In this document: positions 47,552 to 58,129 of the stretch, piece after piece
Layout: the number at the start of each line of letters is the position of its first letter
How positions within the stretch are numbered: the first letter of the stretch is position 1
Assembly: GCA_020465985.1 (NCBI GenBank)
Contig: JAANYP010009684.1
Location: 46,860 to 110,859, forward strand
Length of the DNA stretch: 64,000 bases
Reading direction: 5' to 3'
From: Centrapalus pauciflorus
Lineage: Eukaryota > Streptophyta > Magnoliopsida > Asterales > Asteraceae
Made by a program: the position numbers and the translations under genes
Notes under the pieces: generated by a model
Database searches by the model: none
What the model saw: only the letters and a program-made list of their open reading frames with translations
What the model was told of the DNA's origin: nothing

Positions 47552-47563
47552 TGGTATCAAAGC
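47552..47563 (+). promoter_or_regulatory. Element 4 primer binding site (initiator Met tRNA)
   Basis: TGGTATCAAAGC, one mismatch (G to A) to the iMet complement TGGTATCAGAGC, two bases after the LTR. Confidence 0.88.
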
Positions 47564-47799
47564 CTACGGAGTGTTCTTGGTGTTCTTCGTGTTCATCAGA
47601 TACATTCTAGGTTTCTTGACGCTAGTTGGACGGTTTTGCTCTCAAAAACGTGTTTTTGAGCTTAGCAAATTCATATTCGGGAAACACTTTGTTGTTTTTC
47701 ACGTTTTTGATCGAAATCATTATTTTTCGTTTGAAAAATAGTGGTTTAATCTGTAAAACGTCAAAAAATCAACGTGTTAGCCGTTTTTCGAGTTTGCGG

Positions 47800-48250
47800 C
47801 GCTCGAATCTATAGGGGTAATTAGGGTTTCACTCTAGTCTCGAGTCTAACCTAAATACGCTCCTTTCGAGTCAATTTCAGTGAGTTTCGAGTCTACTTTG
47901 TTTCGAATCTGTTACTTCATTCGAATTGGATCTCGAGTCTGTGTTGTTTCGAGTTTATTTCGAGTTTGTTACTGTTTCGATTCTGTGCTTCGATTCTGCT
48001 GACATTCGATTCAGCTGAGCCTTCGATTCTAAGGACCTTCGAATCTAAGGAGTTCTTCGAATCTGACATAACTTCGAATCTAAGGAGTTGTTCGAATCTG
48101 ACATAATTTCGAATCTAATTGACTTTTAAGACTTAATCGAATTTAATCTCAACAGATTTAATATTAATTAGTTTCGAATCTATCTAGATTCGAATAAGTT
48201 AGTCTAAATCAGTTTCGAATTAAATTAATTAAGTTCAAATTCAATTTGTT
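47800..48250 (+). repeat. Leader array of TTCGAATCT / TTCGAGTCT motifs
   Basis: About twenty copies of [T/C]TCGA[A/G]TC or TTCGATTC lie between primer site and gag, some as CTTCGAATCTAAGGAG units. The same core repeats in the LTR U3. It is untranslated; function unknown (a packaging, enhancer or small-RNA role is conceivable). Confidence 0.75.
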
Positions 48251-48259
48251 TCAGAAAAG

Positions 48260-50995
48260 ATGTCAAATATTCAGAAATTCCTTGAGATGGATCACGAAGT
48301 TGGGAAGGCAAATGCACCGCCAAAGCTGATGAAAGTTGAGGACTATTACTGGTGGAAGGACAGATTTACAGATTTTGTACGATTCAATGATATGCGCATG
48401 TGGGTGTGCATAGATGAAGGGTACATTCCGCCAGTATCTGAAGTTGAAGGCCGTCAAAAGGTCTTGTCATACCAGATGATGAAAGAGGATGACAAGAAAT
48501 TATTTGAAGCCGAAAACAAAGTTTTTTCTTTAATCCGAATGGCGTTACCGCAAGATATTCTACACACATTCCGGACTCAGAGGACATCAAAAGAACTTTG
48601 GGAGTCGCTTGAGAAAAGGTGTGAGGGAAATCCTCGGGTTAGGAGAAAGCGTACAGAGCTGTTAAAACAACAGTTCGCCATCTTCAAGGCGTTAAAGGAT
48701 GAACAATTGAATGATACTATCACTCGGTTTTATCATCTATTAACAGAGCTTGAAAGTCACGACATTGAGTATAGCGACACAGAAAAGAATAACAAGCTTT
48801 TGGATGCCTTACCCGCCAAATGGGCGATGTATGTGGCTATGATTAAGCTTGATGAGGATAAGTACTATACTCAATCGTTGGAGGATGTCGTGGGAACGCT
48901 GAGGGCGTATCATTTCGAGTTATTGAAGGCTGAAACGGATTATGAACAAGTCCAAAATCCGGCAATGTATTTCGGAAAATCAACACCTTCAGTGACAGCT
49001 GATATGAAGACAGCTACAGCGTTTTTCACAGGAGAAACTGCGTCACCAGCTGAGCCAGAGGAAGCACAATGTAGAGCTTTCATAGGGTTTAGTGGACCGG
49101 ATGAGCAGCCACAAGCATCTACTTCAGGATCATCGTCTCAGGGATACACAAAAATGCCAATGAGTGCTAAAACTGCAGAGGAGCAACTGAAGCTTCTAGC
49201 ATCGTTTGTAGCGGCTTACGGGAATTGTATTCAAGGGAAAATAATTGATCCAGCTTTATGGGAAGAAGATTATGATCAGGTGGATCCGGATGACTTGGAA
49301 CAAATGGACCTACAATGGCAATTGGCTATGGTCACACAGAGATTGAAAAGGTTCATGAAAAGAACAGGAAGAAGTATGAGTGTGAACAATGTAGGATTCG
49401 ATAAGTCAAAAGTTAGATGTTATAACTGTCAGGGGTTGGGACACTTTGCGAGAGAGTGTCAAAGACCTAAGATTGATAATCATCAGAACTTAGGACGTCA
49501 GCATTTAGCCAGTTCAGGGAATCAAAGATCAGGGAATCAGGGTTCAGTGGCTGGTTTACTTGCTAATGTGGGGTCTAACAGACAGTTAGATGGCACATAT
49601 GATTGGAGTACACATCCAGAGACTAATGCTAGAGCCTTCATGGCTGAAGTCACAGAGACTGGAAGTACGGGAGCAGAAGAGGAAGGCAAAGACGATACAC
49701 AGTTTTCTGATTCAGAACCTTTGGTGCTGGAAATTGCTGAGGAGCTAACTACGCTGGAGTTTGCAGCTCAGATGGCCAATATCAAATCTGATCGGAAACA
49801 GGTAATTCTAAACTCTTCTACTTTTCATGATTTATGTGCTTTATGTACTACTTTGAATGATAAATTGAATTTAGTACTAGAAACATATTCATCTATGACT
49901 GCTCAAATTCAATCCTTAAAATCAGATAATGCTAATTTATTAGACATTAAGGAAGATCTTCAGGCCAAACTGAGAAATGATGCTCAAGATTTCCTAGTTC
50001 TGAATGACAAATTGATTGAACAAAGTGTCAGGAATGAACTACTTTATGAGCATGTAGAGTCACTGACCAAAGAGATCTCTTTTAGAGATAAGGAATTAGC
50101 TGAGTCTAGTACTAAGGTTGATGAGGCCAATAGCAATCGTGTACCTACTGCTCAGGATGAGACCAATGATATGGTTAACTCAGAGGTAGTCAAGGTAACT
50201 GAGTCCTATGAAGTATCTTCAATTACTCCTCAGGTTAGACAAACAGTACAGTGTGTTCAGTCTAGTTGTAATTCAAACCTAGAAGAGGAAAATACTGTAA
50301 GCAATGTTAACAAAGGGGAGTTAAAACAAGCTGTTGATACAGACAATCAGGGTATTAGTAAGACACCTAGGTCAAAGAGTGCCTATAAGAAATCTATTGA
50401 CAAGATGTCTTGCTTTAAGTGTCATGAGAAAGGACATGTTGTTTCAGGTTGTCCCTACAAAAAGTCAGAGTCTTCATTGAACATATGGAAACAAGAGCAG
50501 CAAATCTTAAAAACAATGCCTAGTGATGCGAGCGGGAGTAGTTCTCGAGTTTCTGAGAAGAACTCCGTTGAGGTGTCACGTATAGGTAGTTGTCAATCAT
50601 CGGAGTCTCTTAGACAAAATGACGGACTTAGGATTAATTCACCGAATAGATCTCCTAGTCACTCAATGTCTGGCCCCCATACCATTATTAGGAAAAATTC
50701 ACCTAAGAGGAGTCACACTCTCGTTAGGTCTAATTCTCCTAATAAGCATACGACACAAGGTAGAGCCCGGAATTATGAGACTGAAATGTACTATAACAGA
50801 AATTATTCAAGGGCTGAACCGAAAAGACCAATACAAAGGTCGAGAATGGATGTTAATCATTCAGCTTCACAACAGATTCTCAATCAAAAATCCAAGTCAC
50901 CTGAAAGGAGAGATGGGTATTTGAAAGAATTCAAGTTTGTGGATGAGGATGGTATTACCAAGTCAGTCATGGCTTGGGTCCCCCGTGATAACTAA
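48260..50995 (+). CDS. Element 4 Gag, intact 911 codons
   Basis: An uninterrupted frame from ATG 48260 to TAA 50993. Gag forms the cytoplasmic particle and binds element RNA. Residues 28-60 (Y-Y-W-W-K-D-R-F-T-D-F) match the DUF4219 start, and 80-225 fit a UBN2-type capsid region (L-W-E-S-L-E-K, I-T-R-F-Y-H-L-L-T). D-P-D-D-L-E-Q-M-D-L-Q-W-Q (342-354) is shared with element 1. Zinc knuckle 1 is C-Y-N-C-Q-G-L-G-H-F-A-R-E-C (387-400); knuckle 2 is C-F-K-C-H-E-K-G-H-V-V-S-G-C (718-731). A coiled-coil-like segment lies between (about 530-640). The C-terminal part is Ser/Arg-rich and ends A-W-V-P-R-D-N. It lacks stops, unlike elements 1 and 3. The stop codon sits in a CTAAC motif. Confidence 0.92.
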   Translation: MSNIQKFLEMDHEVGKANAPPKLMKVEDYYWWKDRFTDFVRFNDMRMWVCIDEGYIPPVSEVEGRQKVLSYQMMKEDDKKLFEAENKVFSLIRMALPQDILHTFRTQRTSKELWESLEKRCEGNPRVRRKRTELLKQQFAIFKALKDEQLNDTITRFYHLLTELESHDIEYSDTEKNNKLLDALPAKWAMYVAMIKLDEDKYYTQSLEDVVGTLRAYHFELLKAETDYEQVQNPAMYFGKSTPSVTADMKTATAFFTGETASPAEPEEAQCRAFIGFSGPDEQPQASTSGSSSQGYTKMPMSAKTAEEQLKLLASFVAAYGNCIQGKIIDPALWEEDYDQVDPDDLEQMDLQWQLAMVTQRLKRFMKRTGRSMSVNNVGFDKSKVRCYNCQGLGHFARECQRPKIDNHQNLGRQHLASSGNQRSGNQGSVAGLLANVGSNRQLDGTYDWSTHPETNARAFMAEVTETGSTGAEEEGKDDTQFSDSEPLVLEIAEELTTLEFAAQMANIKSDRKQVILNSSTFHDLCALCTTLNDKLNLVLETYSSMTAQIQSLKSDNANLLDIKEDLQAKLRNDAQDFLVLNDKLIEQSVRNELLYEHVESLTKEISFRDKELAESSTKVDEANSNRVPTAQDETNDMVNSEVVKVTESYEVSSITPQVRQTVQCVQSSCNSNLEEENTVSNVNKGELKQAVDTDNQGISKTPRSKSAYKKSIDKMSCFKCHEKGHVVSGCPYKKSESSLNIWKQEQQILKTMPSDASGSSSRVSEKNSVEVSRIGSCQSSESLRQNDGLRINSPNRSPSHSMSGPHTIIRKNSPKRSHTLVRSNSPNKHTTQGRARNYETEMYYNRNYSRAEPKRPIQRSRMDVNHSASQQILNQKSKSPERRDGYLKEFKFVDEDGITKSVMAWVPRDN

Positions 50996-51016
50996 CTTTT
51001 CTTGTTTAGTGTGCAG
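50992..51016 (+). promoter_or_regulatory. Splice-acceptor-like signal at the element 4 gag end
   Basis: CTAAC (50992-50996) contains the gag stop TAA. TTTTCTTGTTTAGTGTGCAG ends at 51016, followed by GA. Branch-like A to AG distance is 21 bases. Confidence 0.5.
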
Positions 51017-53092
51017 GAGTTAGCTACAGATCCTAATGACAAATGGTTTATGGATAGTGGTTTCTCTTGATACAGGACAGGGGTACAAAGGACGAAACAC
51101 CAGGTATGCTTTCTGGGTCCTTAGACCAAAGTGAGAAGTTATAAGGGAAACATGTAAGGTGTGTCAGTTGTGTCAGTCTGTATAAACAATGCGAATCTAG
51201 TCACAAAAGCATTTGTTAGTTCATGCTTTGGGTTGTTAGTTCAACTGAATGGCATGTGTAATCCAAAGTAACTTGACCTTAGGCTATTTTATTTCTTTTT
51301 ATAGTAAGTTAGTAAGTTACTTTATTAGCTTATTATTATTTATGAAAATCAAAACAAAAATACAAAAAGAAGAGAATATCAGAAAATTGAGTTAAGTCTT
51401 AGATGCATAGGTTCAAAGTGCGAAAATTAGCACCGTCGTTACAGACTCTAAGTATTTAGGCTTTCACACATAATGCAACTAAATCCTAAGTGTTATACTT
51501 TATCTAGTTTGATGTGTTGGTAGGCATAATACATATAGGGAATCTCAAGGCTAATAAAATATTCTAGAAAAATTCAAGCGTGTCACTAACTTAGATGTAC
51601 GACCAATCGGTCTTAATTTTTATGTACAAGACATACAAACATTGAGTCTAAATGAGGTATGCGAAATTTCTGGGGATGTATGGCAACATCAAATACATCT
51701 GAAAATGGAAAGAATAGAAATATATGTAAAATGAGGAGTCTAAAACAACATGCAACTCTGTTGTACGTTAAGTACAACCTGTTGTCTCGTTTAGACTCGG
51801 GTGCAGGACATTGTCGCTTTGTGTTGTCACGCCGTACAGACCTGCACCGCTATCTGACTAAACTTTTCAAAATAACCCTTAAGTTCGACACTAAGACACT
51901 TTGTTGTATGAGAATACAGACCTGTGTCCGATGTTTGTCTTTTAAAGAAAGTTTGCAAATACCAACAAGTTAGAATTTTTGTCTGTGTGCCTTGATCATA
52001 AAAGTATGTCTATGTCTGAGTCACGTAAGATAATTTCCTGATAAATAAAAAGGCCAAGGGATATTCCGAAATGTAGAATGTTTAACAGGGTAAAATACCA
52101 ACAATCGGATAAACGAGTATGTCACGCCAAACAATCAAAGGAATCCAAAATTCCTAAGTGTGAAAGTTTAATTACTGAAAGTGAGTATCTGACACCGCTA
52201 TCTGATTGAATCTTTCTTTGACTATTCTCGCCAAAAATATACTATTTAGTGTAGGTTAGAGTAGCTTAAGTTTAAAATTAATTTTATTTTATTTTATTTT
52301 TATCTTCAGTAGGATAAAGGTCAAACTTTAAGTAGGAGAGTTTCATTTTATTTTATTTTATTTTTATATTGGCATCTGGTTGAAAGATCATCCATCTCAG
52401 GGGGAGAAATAGTAGAGAGTGGAGAAATCGTAGAGAAGCTGTCCTTCGAAAAAGATGGCCTGAGCAGTGAGCTGACAAGTCAAAGAAGATAGCTCGAATA
52501 GTGAGCGGGCAGATCTTTCAAGACAGTAATGAGCTGGCAGATCTTTCAAATATTGGCTCTCACTGCTGATCCTCAGGGGGAGTCAGTGATCGTAGCTACT
52601 GACAATAGGAAAGACAAGGATTCAGAGACAACTGAAGTAACTGAAGACATGGTCTGACCGGAGCATTGTCAGAGTAATTAAAGATGACTTAGACCTTTTT
52701 CCGTAGTGTTATGAATGCATCACTCGATGAAGGTGTTATGAATGATGATCAGAATGGGATAGATCTAGAGATGCAGAAGAGTGCTCTAAATGATGAATCA
52801 GATTCTGAAGTTAGAAGTGACTGATTTAGCTTAGAAGGACCGTATAATCTAGGAAGACAATTCTGGGCTGAGGTGTTTGCAAAAACTGTCAGAAGAAAGG
52901 GTCGTACTGCAGATTTGAGAGGTTAGTCTAAGAGGTATTAGAAGCGCTGTGGTTCAAAGGAACGTGGACTAAGTTAGAGAAGCGATTCAGAATCATCAGT
53001 CATGGATAACGAGGAGAAAGGGTGATCTCGACATTCATTGTCATTAAAGCAAATAGTCTATCAAGATCAATGAACAAAAACTAGAAGCTATC
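51017..53092 (+). other. Element 4 post-gag region lacking pol
   Basis: It opens with a protease vestige, W-F-M-D-S-G-F-S then TGA (about 51045-51070). No integrase, RT or RNase H motif was found in any frame in the next 2 kb. AGGGGGAG motifs at 52399-52407 and 52575-52582 are polypurine-tract-like, as in Sireviruses. The GCAGATCTTTCAA phrase is repeated (52509, 52534). The ORF 51659-51973 has no recognisable domain and is probably chance. Confidence 0.7.
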
Positions 53093-53095
53093 GTC

Positions 53096-53106
53096 AAGGG
53101 GGAGTC
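53096..53106 (+). promoter_or_regulatory. Element 4 polypurine tract
   Basis: AAGGGGGAGTC immediately precedes the 3' LTR, the expected second-strand primer position. Confidence 0.88.
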
Positions 53107-53649
53107 TGTTGGTACATTCAGTGTGACGACAACAGTCTAGTTTTGTTATTGATAAGACAAGTTCTTAGGTGATTTTAGAATACAAGGCTTGGCATTCGAA
53201 TCTGTGATAGATTCGAATGTAGCCATAGATTCGAATTGTTTATTGCTTGGGATTCGAATCTGTGATAGATTCGAGTCTAGCCTTAGATTCGAATGGGCTA
53301 GATTCGAGAGTGTCCTTGTGGACAGACTCGAATGGGCCTTGGGCCAGATTCGAGTTTGGCCCACATCAGACTCGAATCAGGGTCTATAATTAGGGATAGA
53401 CTCGAATCATTAAGAGACTTTTTGCAGAATTCGTGAGGAATTGAGCAAGAGGCGATCTCGAGTTTATCAGCTAGGTGAGTGCCGTTTCGGAGAGAATTAG
53501 TACGTAGGATCGTTCGTGTGTCGTTCGTTCAGCGTCTAATAGTCTCCGTGTTCCCGTTGTTTGAGAGTTGTCCGTCTAACCGTCAACGACGATTCCGCAC
53601 TCGTTCACGGATCCGCGTCTAGATAGATCTTGCAGTCGTTGACCTTACA
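53107..53649 (+). repeat. Element 4 3' LTR
   Basis: Same length as the 5' LTR. Differences cluster in the first 50 and last ~235 bases; the ~250 bases between (about 53154-53406) are identical. It ends GACCTTACA, then satellite begins directly at 53650 with TATGGTCACAC. Confidence 0.93.
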
Positions 53650-56379
53650 TATGGTCACACTTTTTAACACCTATGGCCATATTTGGCATAGTTTTATGTG
53701 ACTAAAGCCCACAAAAACACACTCGTTGTGTGATCATATGGTTGCAATCAGCCACACACAAATAAAAATAAAATGGTCATTGCATGGACAATAGTCAAAC
53801 AAAATACAAGTTTAACTCACTTAAAAGAGCATATGATCACACATTTTAACACTTGAGGCCACATTTGGCATACTCTTATGTGAGCAAAGCCTACGACAAC
53901 ACACTCGTTATGTAACCAAATGGTTGCAATCAGGCACACACAAATAAAAATAAAGTGGTCATTGCATGGACAATAGTCACACGAAATACAAGTTTTCCTC
54001 TCTTAAAAGAGCATATGGTCACACTTTTAAACACCTACGACCACATTTGGCATAATTTTATGTGACCAAAGCCCACAACAACACACTCGTTGTGTGACAA
54101 AATGGTTGCAATCAGCCACACATAAATAAAAATAAAGTGGCCATTGCAAGGACAATAGTCACACAAAATACAAGTTTTCCTCCCTTAAAAGAGCATATGG
54201 TAACACTTTTAAACACCTACGGCCACATTTGGCATAACCTTATGTGACCAAAACCCACAACAACACACTCGTTGTGTGACCAAATGGTTGCAATCAGCCT
54301 CACACAAATAAAAATAAAGTGGCCATTGCATGGACAATAGTCACACAAAATACAAGTTTACCTCACTTAAAAGAACATATGGTCACACATTTTAACACTT
54401 GAGGCCACATTTGGCATAGTTTTATGTGACCAAAGCCCACAACAGCACACTCGTTGTGTGACCATATGGTTGCAATCAGCCCCACAAAAATAAAATAAAT
54501 TGGCCATTGCATGGACAATAGTCAAACAAAATACAAGTTTACCTCACTTCAAAGAACATATGGTCACACATTTTAACACTTGAGGCCACATATGGCATAA
54601 ATTTATGTGACCAAAGCCCACAACAACACACTCGTCATGTGACCAAATGGTTGCAATCAGCCACACACAAATAAAAATAAAGTGGTCATTGCATGGACAA
54701 TAGTCACACAAAATACAAGTTTTCCTCCCTTAAAAGAGCATATGGTGACACTTTTAAACACCTACGGCCACATTTGGCATAACTTTATGTGACCAAAACC
54801 CACAACAACACACTCGTTGTGTGACCCAATGGTTGCAATCAGCCACACACAAATAAAAATAAAGTGGCCATTGCAAGGACAATAGTCACACGAAATACAA
54901 GTTTTCCTCTTTAAAAGAGCATATGGTCACACTTTTAAACACCTACGGCGACATTTGGCATAGTTTTATGTGACCAAAGCCCACAACAACACACTCGTTG
55001 TGTGACCATATGGTTGCAATCAGCCACACATAAATAAGAATAAATTGGCCATTGCATGGACAATAGTCACACAAACTACAAGTTTACCTCACTTAAAAGA
55101 GCATATGGTCATACTTTTTAACACCTTCGGCCACATTTGGCATAATTTTATGTGACTAAAGACCACAACAAGACTCTCGTTGTGTGACCAAATGGTTGCA
55201 ATCAGCCACACCCAAATAAAAAGTAAGTGGCCATTTCATGGACAATTGTCACACAAAATACAAGTTTACCTCACTTAAAAGAGCATATGGTCACCCTTTT
55301 TAATACTACGGCCACATTTGGCGTAGTTTTATGTGACCAAAGCCCACAACAACACACTCTGTGTGTGACCATATGATTGCAATCAGCCACACACAAATAA
55401 AAATAAATTGGCCATTGCATGGACAATAGTCACACAAAATACAAGTTTACCTCACTTAAAAGAACATATGGTCACACATTTTAACACTTGAGGCCACATT
55501 TGGCATAGTTTTAAGTGACCAAAGCCCACAACAACACACTCGTTGTGTGACCATATGGTTGCAATCAACCACACACAAATAAAATAAATTGGCCATTGCA
55601 TGGACAATAGTCACACAAAACACAAGTTTACCTCACCTAAAAGAACATATGGTCACACATTTTAACACTTGAGGCCGCATTTGGCATAATTTTATGTGAC
55701 CAAAGCCCACAAAAACACACTCGTTATGTGACCAAATGGTTGCAATCAGCCACACACAAATAAAAATAAAGTGGCCATTGCCTGGACAATAGTCACACAA
55801 AATACAAGTTTTCCTCCCTTAAAAGAGCATATGGTAACACTTTTAAACACCTACAGCCACATTTGGCATAACTTTATGTGACCAAAACCCACAACAACAC
55901 ACTCGTTGTCTGACCAAATGGTTGCAATCAGCCTCACACAAATAAAAATAAAGTGGCCATTGCATGGACAATAGTCACACAAAATACAAGTTTACCTCAC
56001 TTAAAAGAGCATATGGTCACACTTTTTAACACCTACGGCCACATTTGGCATAATTTTATGTGACCAAAGCCCACAACAACACACTCATTGTGTGACAAAA
56101 TGGTTGCAATCAGCCACACACACATAAAAATAAAGTGGGCATTGCATAGACTATAGTCACACAAAATACAAGTTTACCTCCCTTAAAAGAGCATATGGTC
56201 ACACTCTTAAACACCTACGGCCACATTTGGCATAATTTTATGTAACCAAAGTCCACAACAGCACACTCGTTGTGTGACCAAATGGTTGCAATCACCCACA
56301 CATAAATAAAAATAAAGTGGTCATTGCATGGACAATAGTCACACAAAATACAAGTTTTCCTCCCTTAAAAGAGCATATG

Positions 56380-57835
56380 GTAACACTTTTAAACACCTAC
56401 GGCCACATTTGGCATAACTTTATGTGACCAATACCCACAACAACACACTCGTTGTGTGACCAAATGGTTGCAATCAGCCACACACAATTAAATATAAAGT
56501 GGTCATTGCATGGACAATAGTCACACGAAATACAAGTTTTCCTCTCTTAAAAGAGCATAGGGTCACACTTTTAAACACCTACGGCCACATTTGGCAGAGT
56601 TTTATGTGACCGAAGCCCACAACAACACTCTCGTTGTGTGACCATATGGTTGCAATCAGCCACACACAAATAAAAATAAATTGGCCATTGCATGGACAAT
56701 AGTCAAACAAAATACAAGTTTACCTCACTTAAAAGAGCATATGGTCACACATTTTAACACTTGAGGCCACATTTGGCATAATTTTATGTGACCAAAGCCC
56801 ACAACAACACACTCGTTGTGTGACAAAATGGTTGCAATCAGCCACACACACATAAAAATAAAGTGGCCATTGCATAGACTATAGTCACACAAAATACAAG
56901 TTTACCTCACTTAAAAGAGCATATGGTCACACTTTTTAACACCTATGGCCACATTTGACATAATTCTATGTGACAAAAGCCGACAACAACACACTCCTTT
57001 TCTGACCAAATGGTTGCAATCAGCAACACACAAATAAAAATAAAGTGGTCTGTGCATTGACAATAGTCACACGAAATACAAGTTTTCCTCTCTTAAAAGA
57101 GCATATGGTAACACTTTTAAACACCTACGGCCACATTTGGCATAACTTTATGTGACCAATACCCACAACAACACACTCGTTGTGTGACCAAATGGTTGCA
57201 ATCAGCCACACACAATTAAATATAAAGTGGTCATTGCATGGACAATAGTCACACGAAATACAAGTTTTCCTCTCTTAAAAGAGCATAGGGTCACACTTTT
57301 AAACACCTACGGCCACATTTGGCAGAGTTTTATGTGACCGAAGCCCACAACAACACTCTCGTTGTGTGACCATATGGTTGCAATCAGCCACACACAAATA
57401 AAAATAAATTGGCCATTGCATGGACAATAGTCAAACAAAATACAAGTTTACCTCACTTAAAAGAGCATATGGTCACACATTTTAACACTTGAGGCCACAT
57501 TTGGCATAATTTTATGTGACCAAAGCCCACAACAACACACTCGTTGTGTGACAAAATGGTTGCAATCAGCCACACACACATAAAAATAAAGTGGCCATTG
57601 CATAGACTATTGTCACACAAAATACAAGTTTACCTCACTTAAAAGAGCATATGGTCACACTTTTTAACACCTATGGCCACATTTGACATAATTCTATGTG
57701 ACAAAAGCCGACAACAACACACTCCTTTTCTGACCAAATGGTTGCAATCAGCAACACACAAATAAAAATAAAGTGGTCTGTGCATTGACAATAGTCACAC
57801 GAAATACAAGTTTTCCTCTCTTAAAAGAGCATATG
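56380..57835. repeat. Duplicated four-monomer block in the satellite (728-bp offset)
   Basis: Rare variants recur exactly 728 bases apart (4 x 182): ACCAATACCCAC at 56428/57156 region, CACAATTAAATATAAAG, and GTGGTCTGTGCATTGAC. The two blocks are almost identical. Confidence 0.85.
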
Positions 57836-58129
57836 GTCACACTTTTAAATACCTACGGCCACATTTGGTATAATTTTATGTGACCAAAGCCCACAATAAC
57901 ACTCTCGTTGTGTGACCATATGGTTGCAATCAGCCACACACAAATAAAAATAAATTGGCCATTGCATGGACAATAGTCACACAAAATACAAGTTTACCTC
58001 ACTTAAAAGAACATATGGTCACACTTTTTATCACCTACGGGCACATTTGACATAATTCTATGTGACCAAAGCAAAAAACAACACACTCGCTATGTGACCA
58101 AATGGTTGCAATCAGCCACACACAAATAA

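Larger units (their letters stand above)
47007..53649 (+). mobile_element. Element 4: 6.6-kb non-autonomous copia element with gag only
   Basis: Two 543-bp LTRs (about 15 differences by eye), a primer site, a leader, one intact 911-codon gag, about 2 kb with no recognisable pol, and a polypurine tract. Flanks differ (AGAAA left, TATGG right): no target duplication. The left neighbour is element 3, the right neighbour the satellite. Structure matches non-autonomous gag-only (TR-GAG-type) LTR elements that depend on another element's enzymes. Confidence 0.9.

Noticed and set aside
51659..51973. 104-codon ORF in the element 4 post-gag region
   Set aside because: No recognisable domain or repeat relation; length is within chance expectation for this composition.
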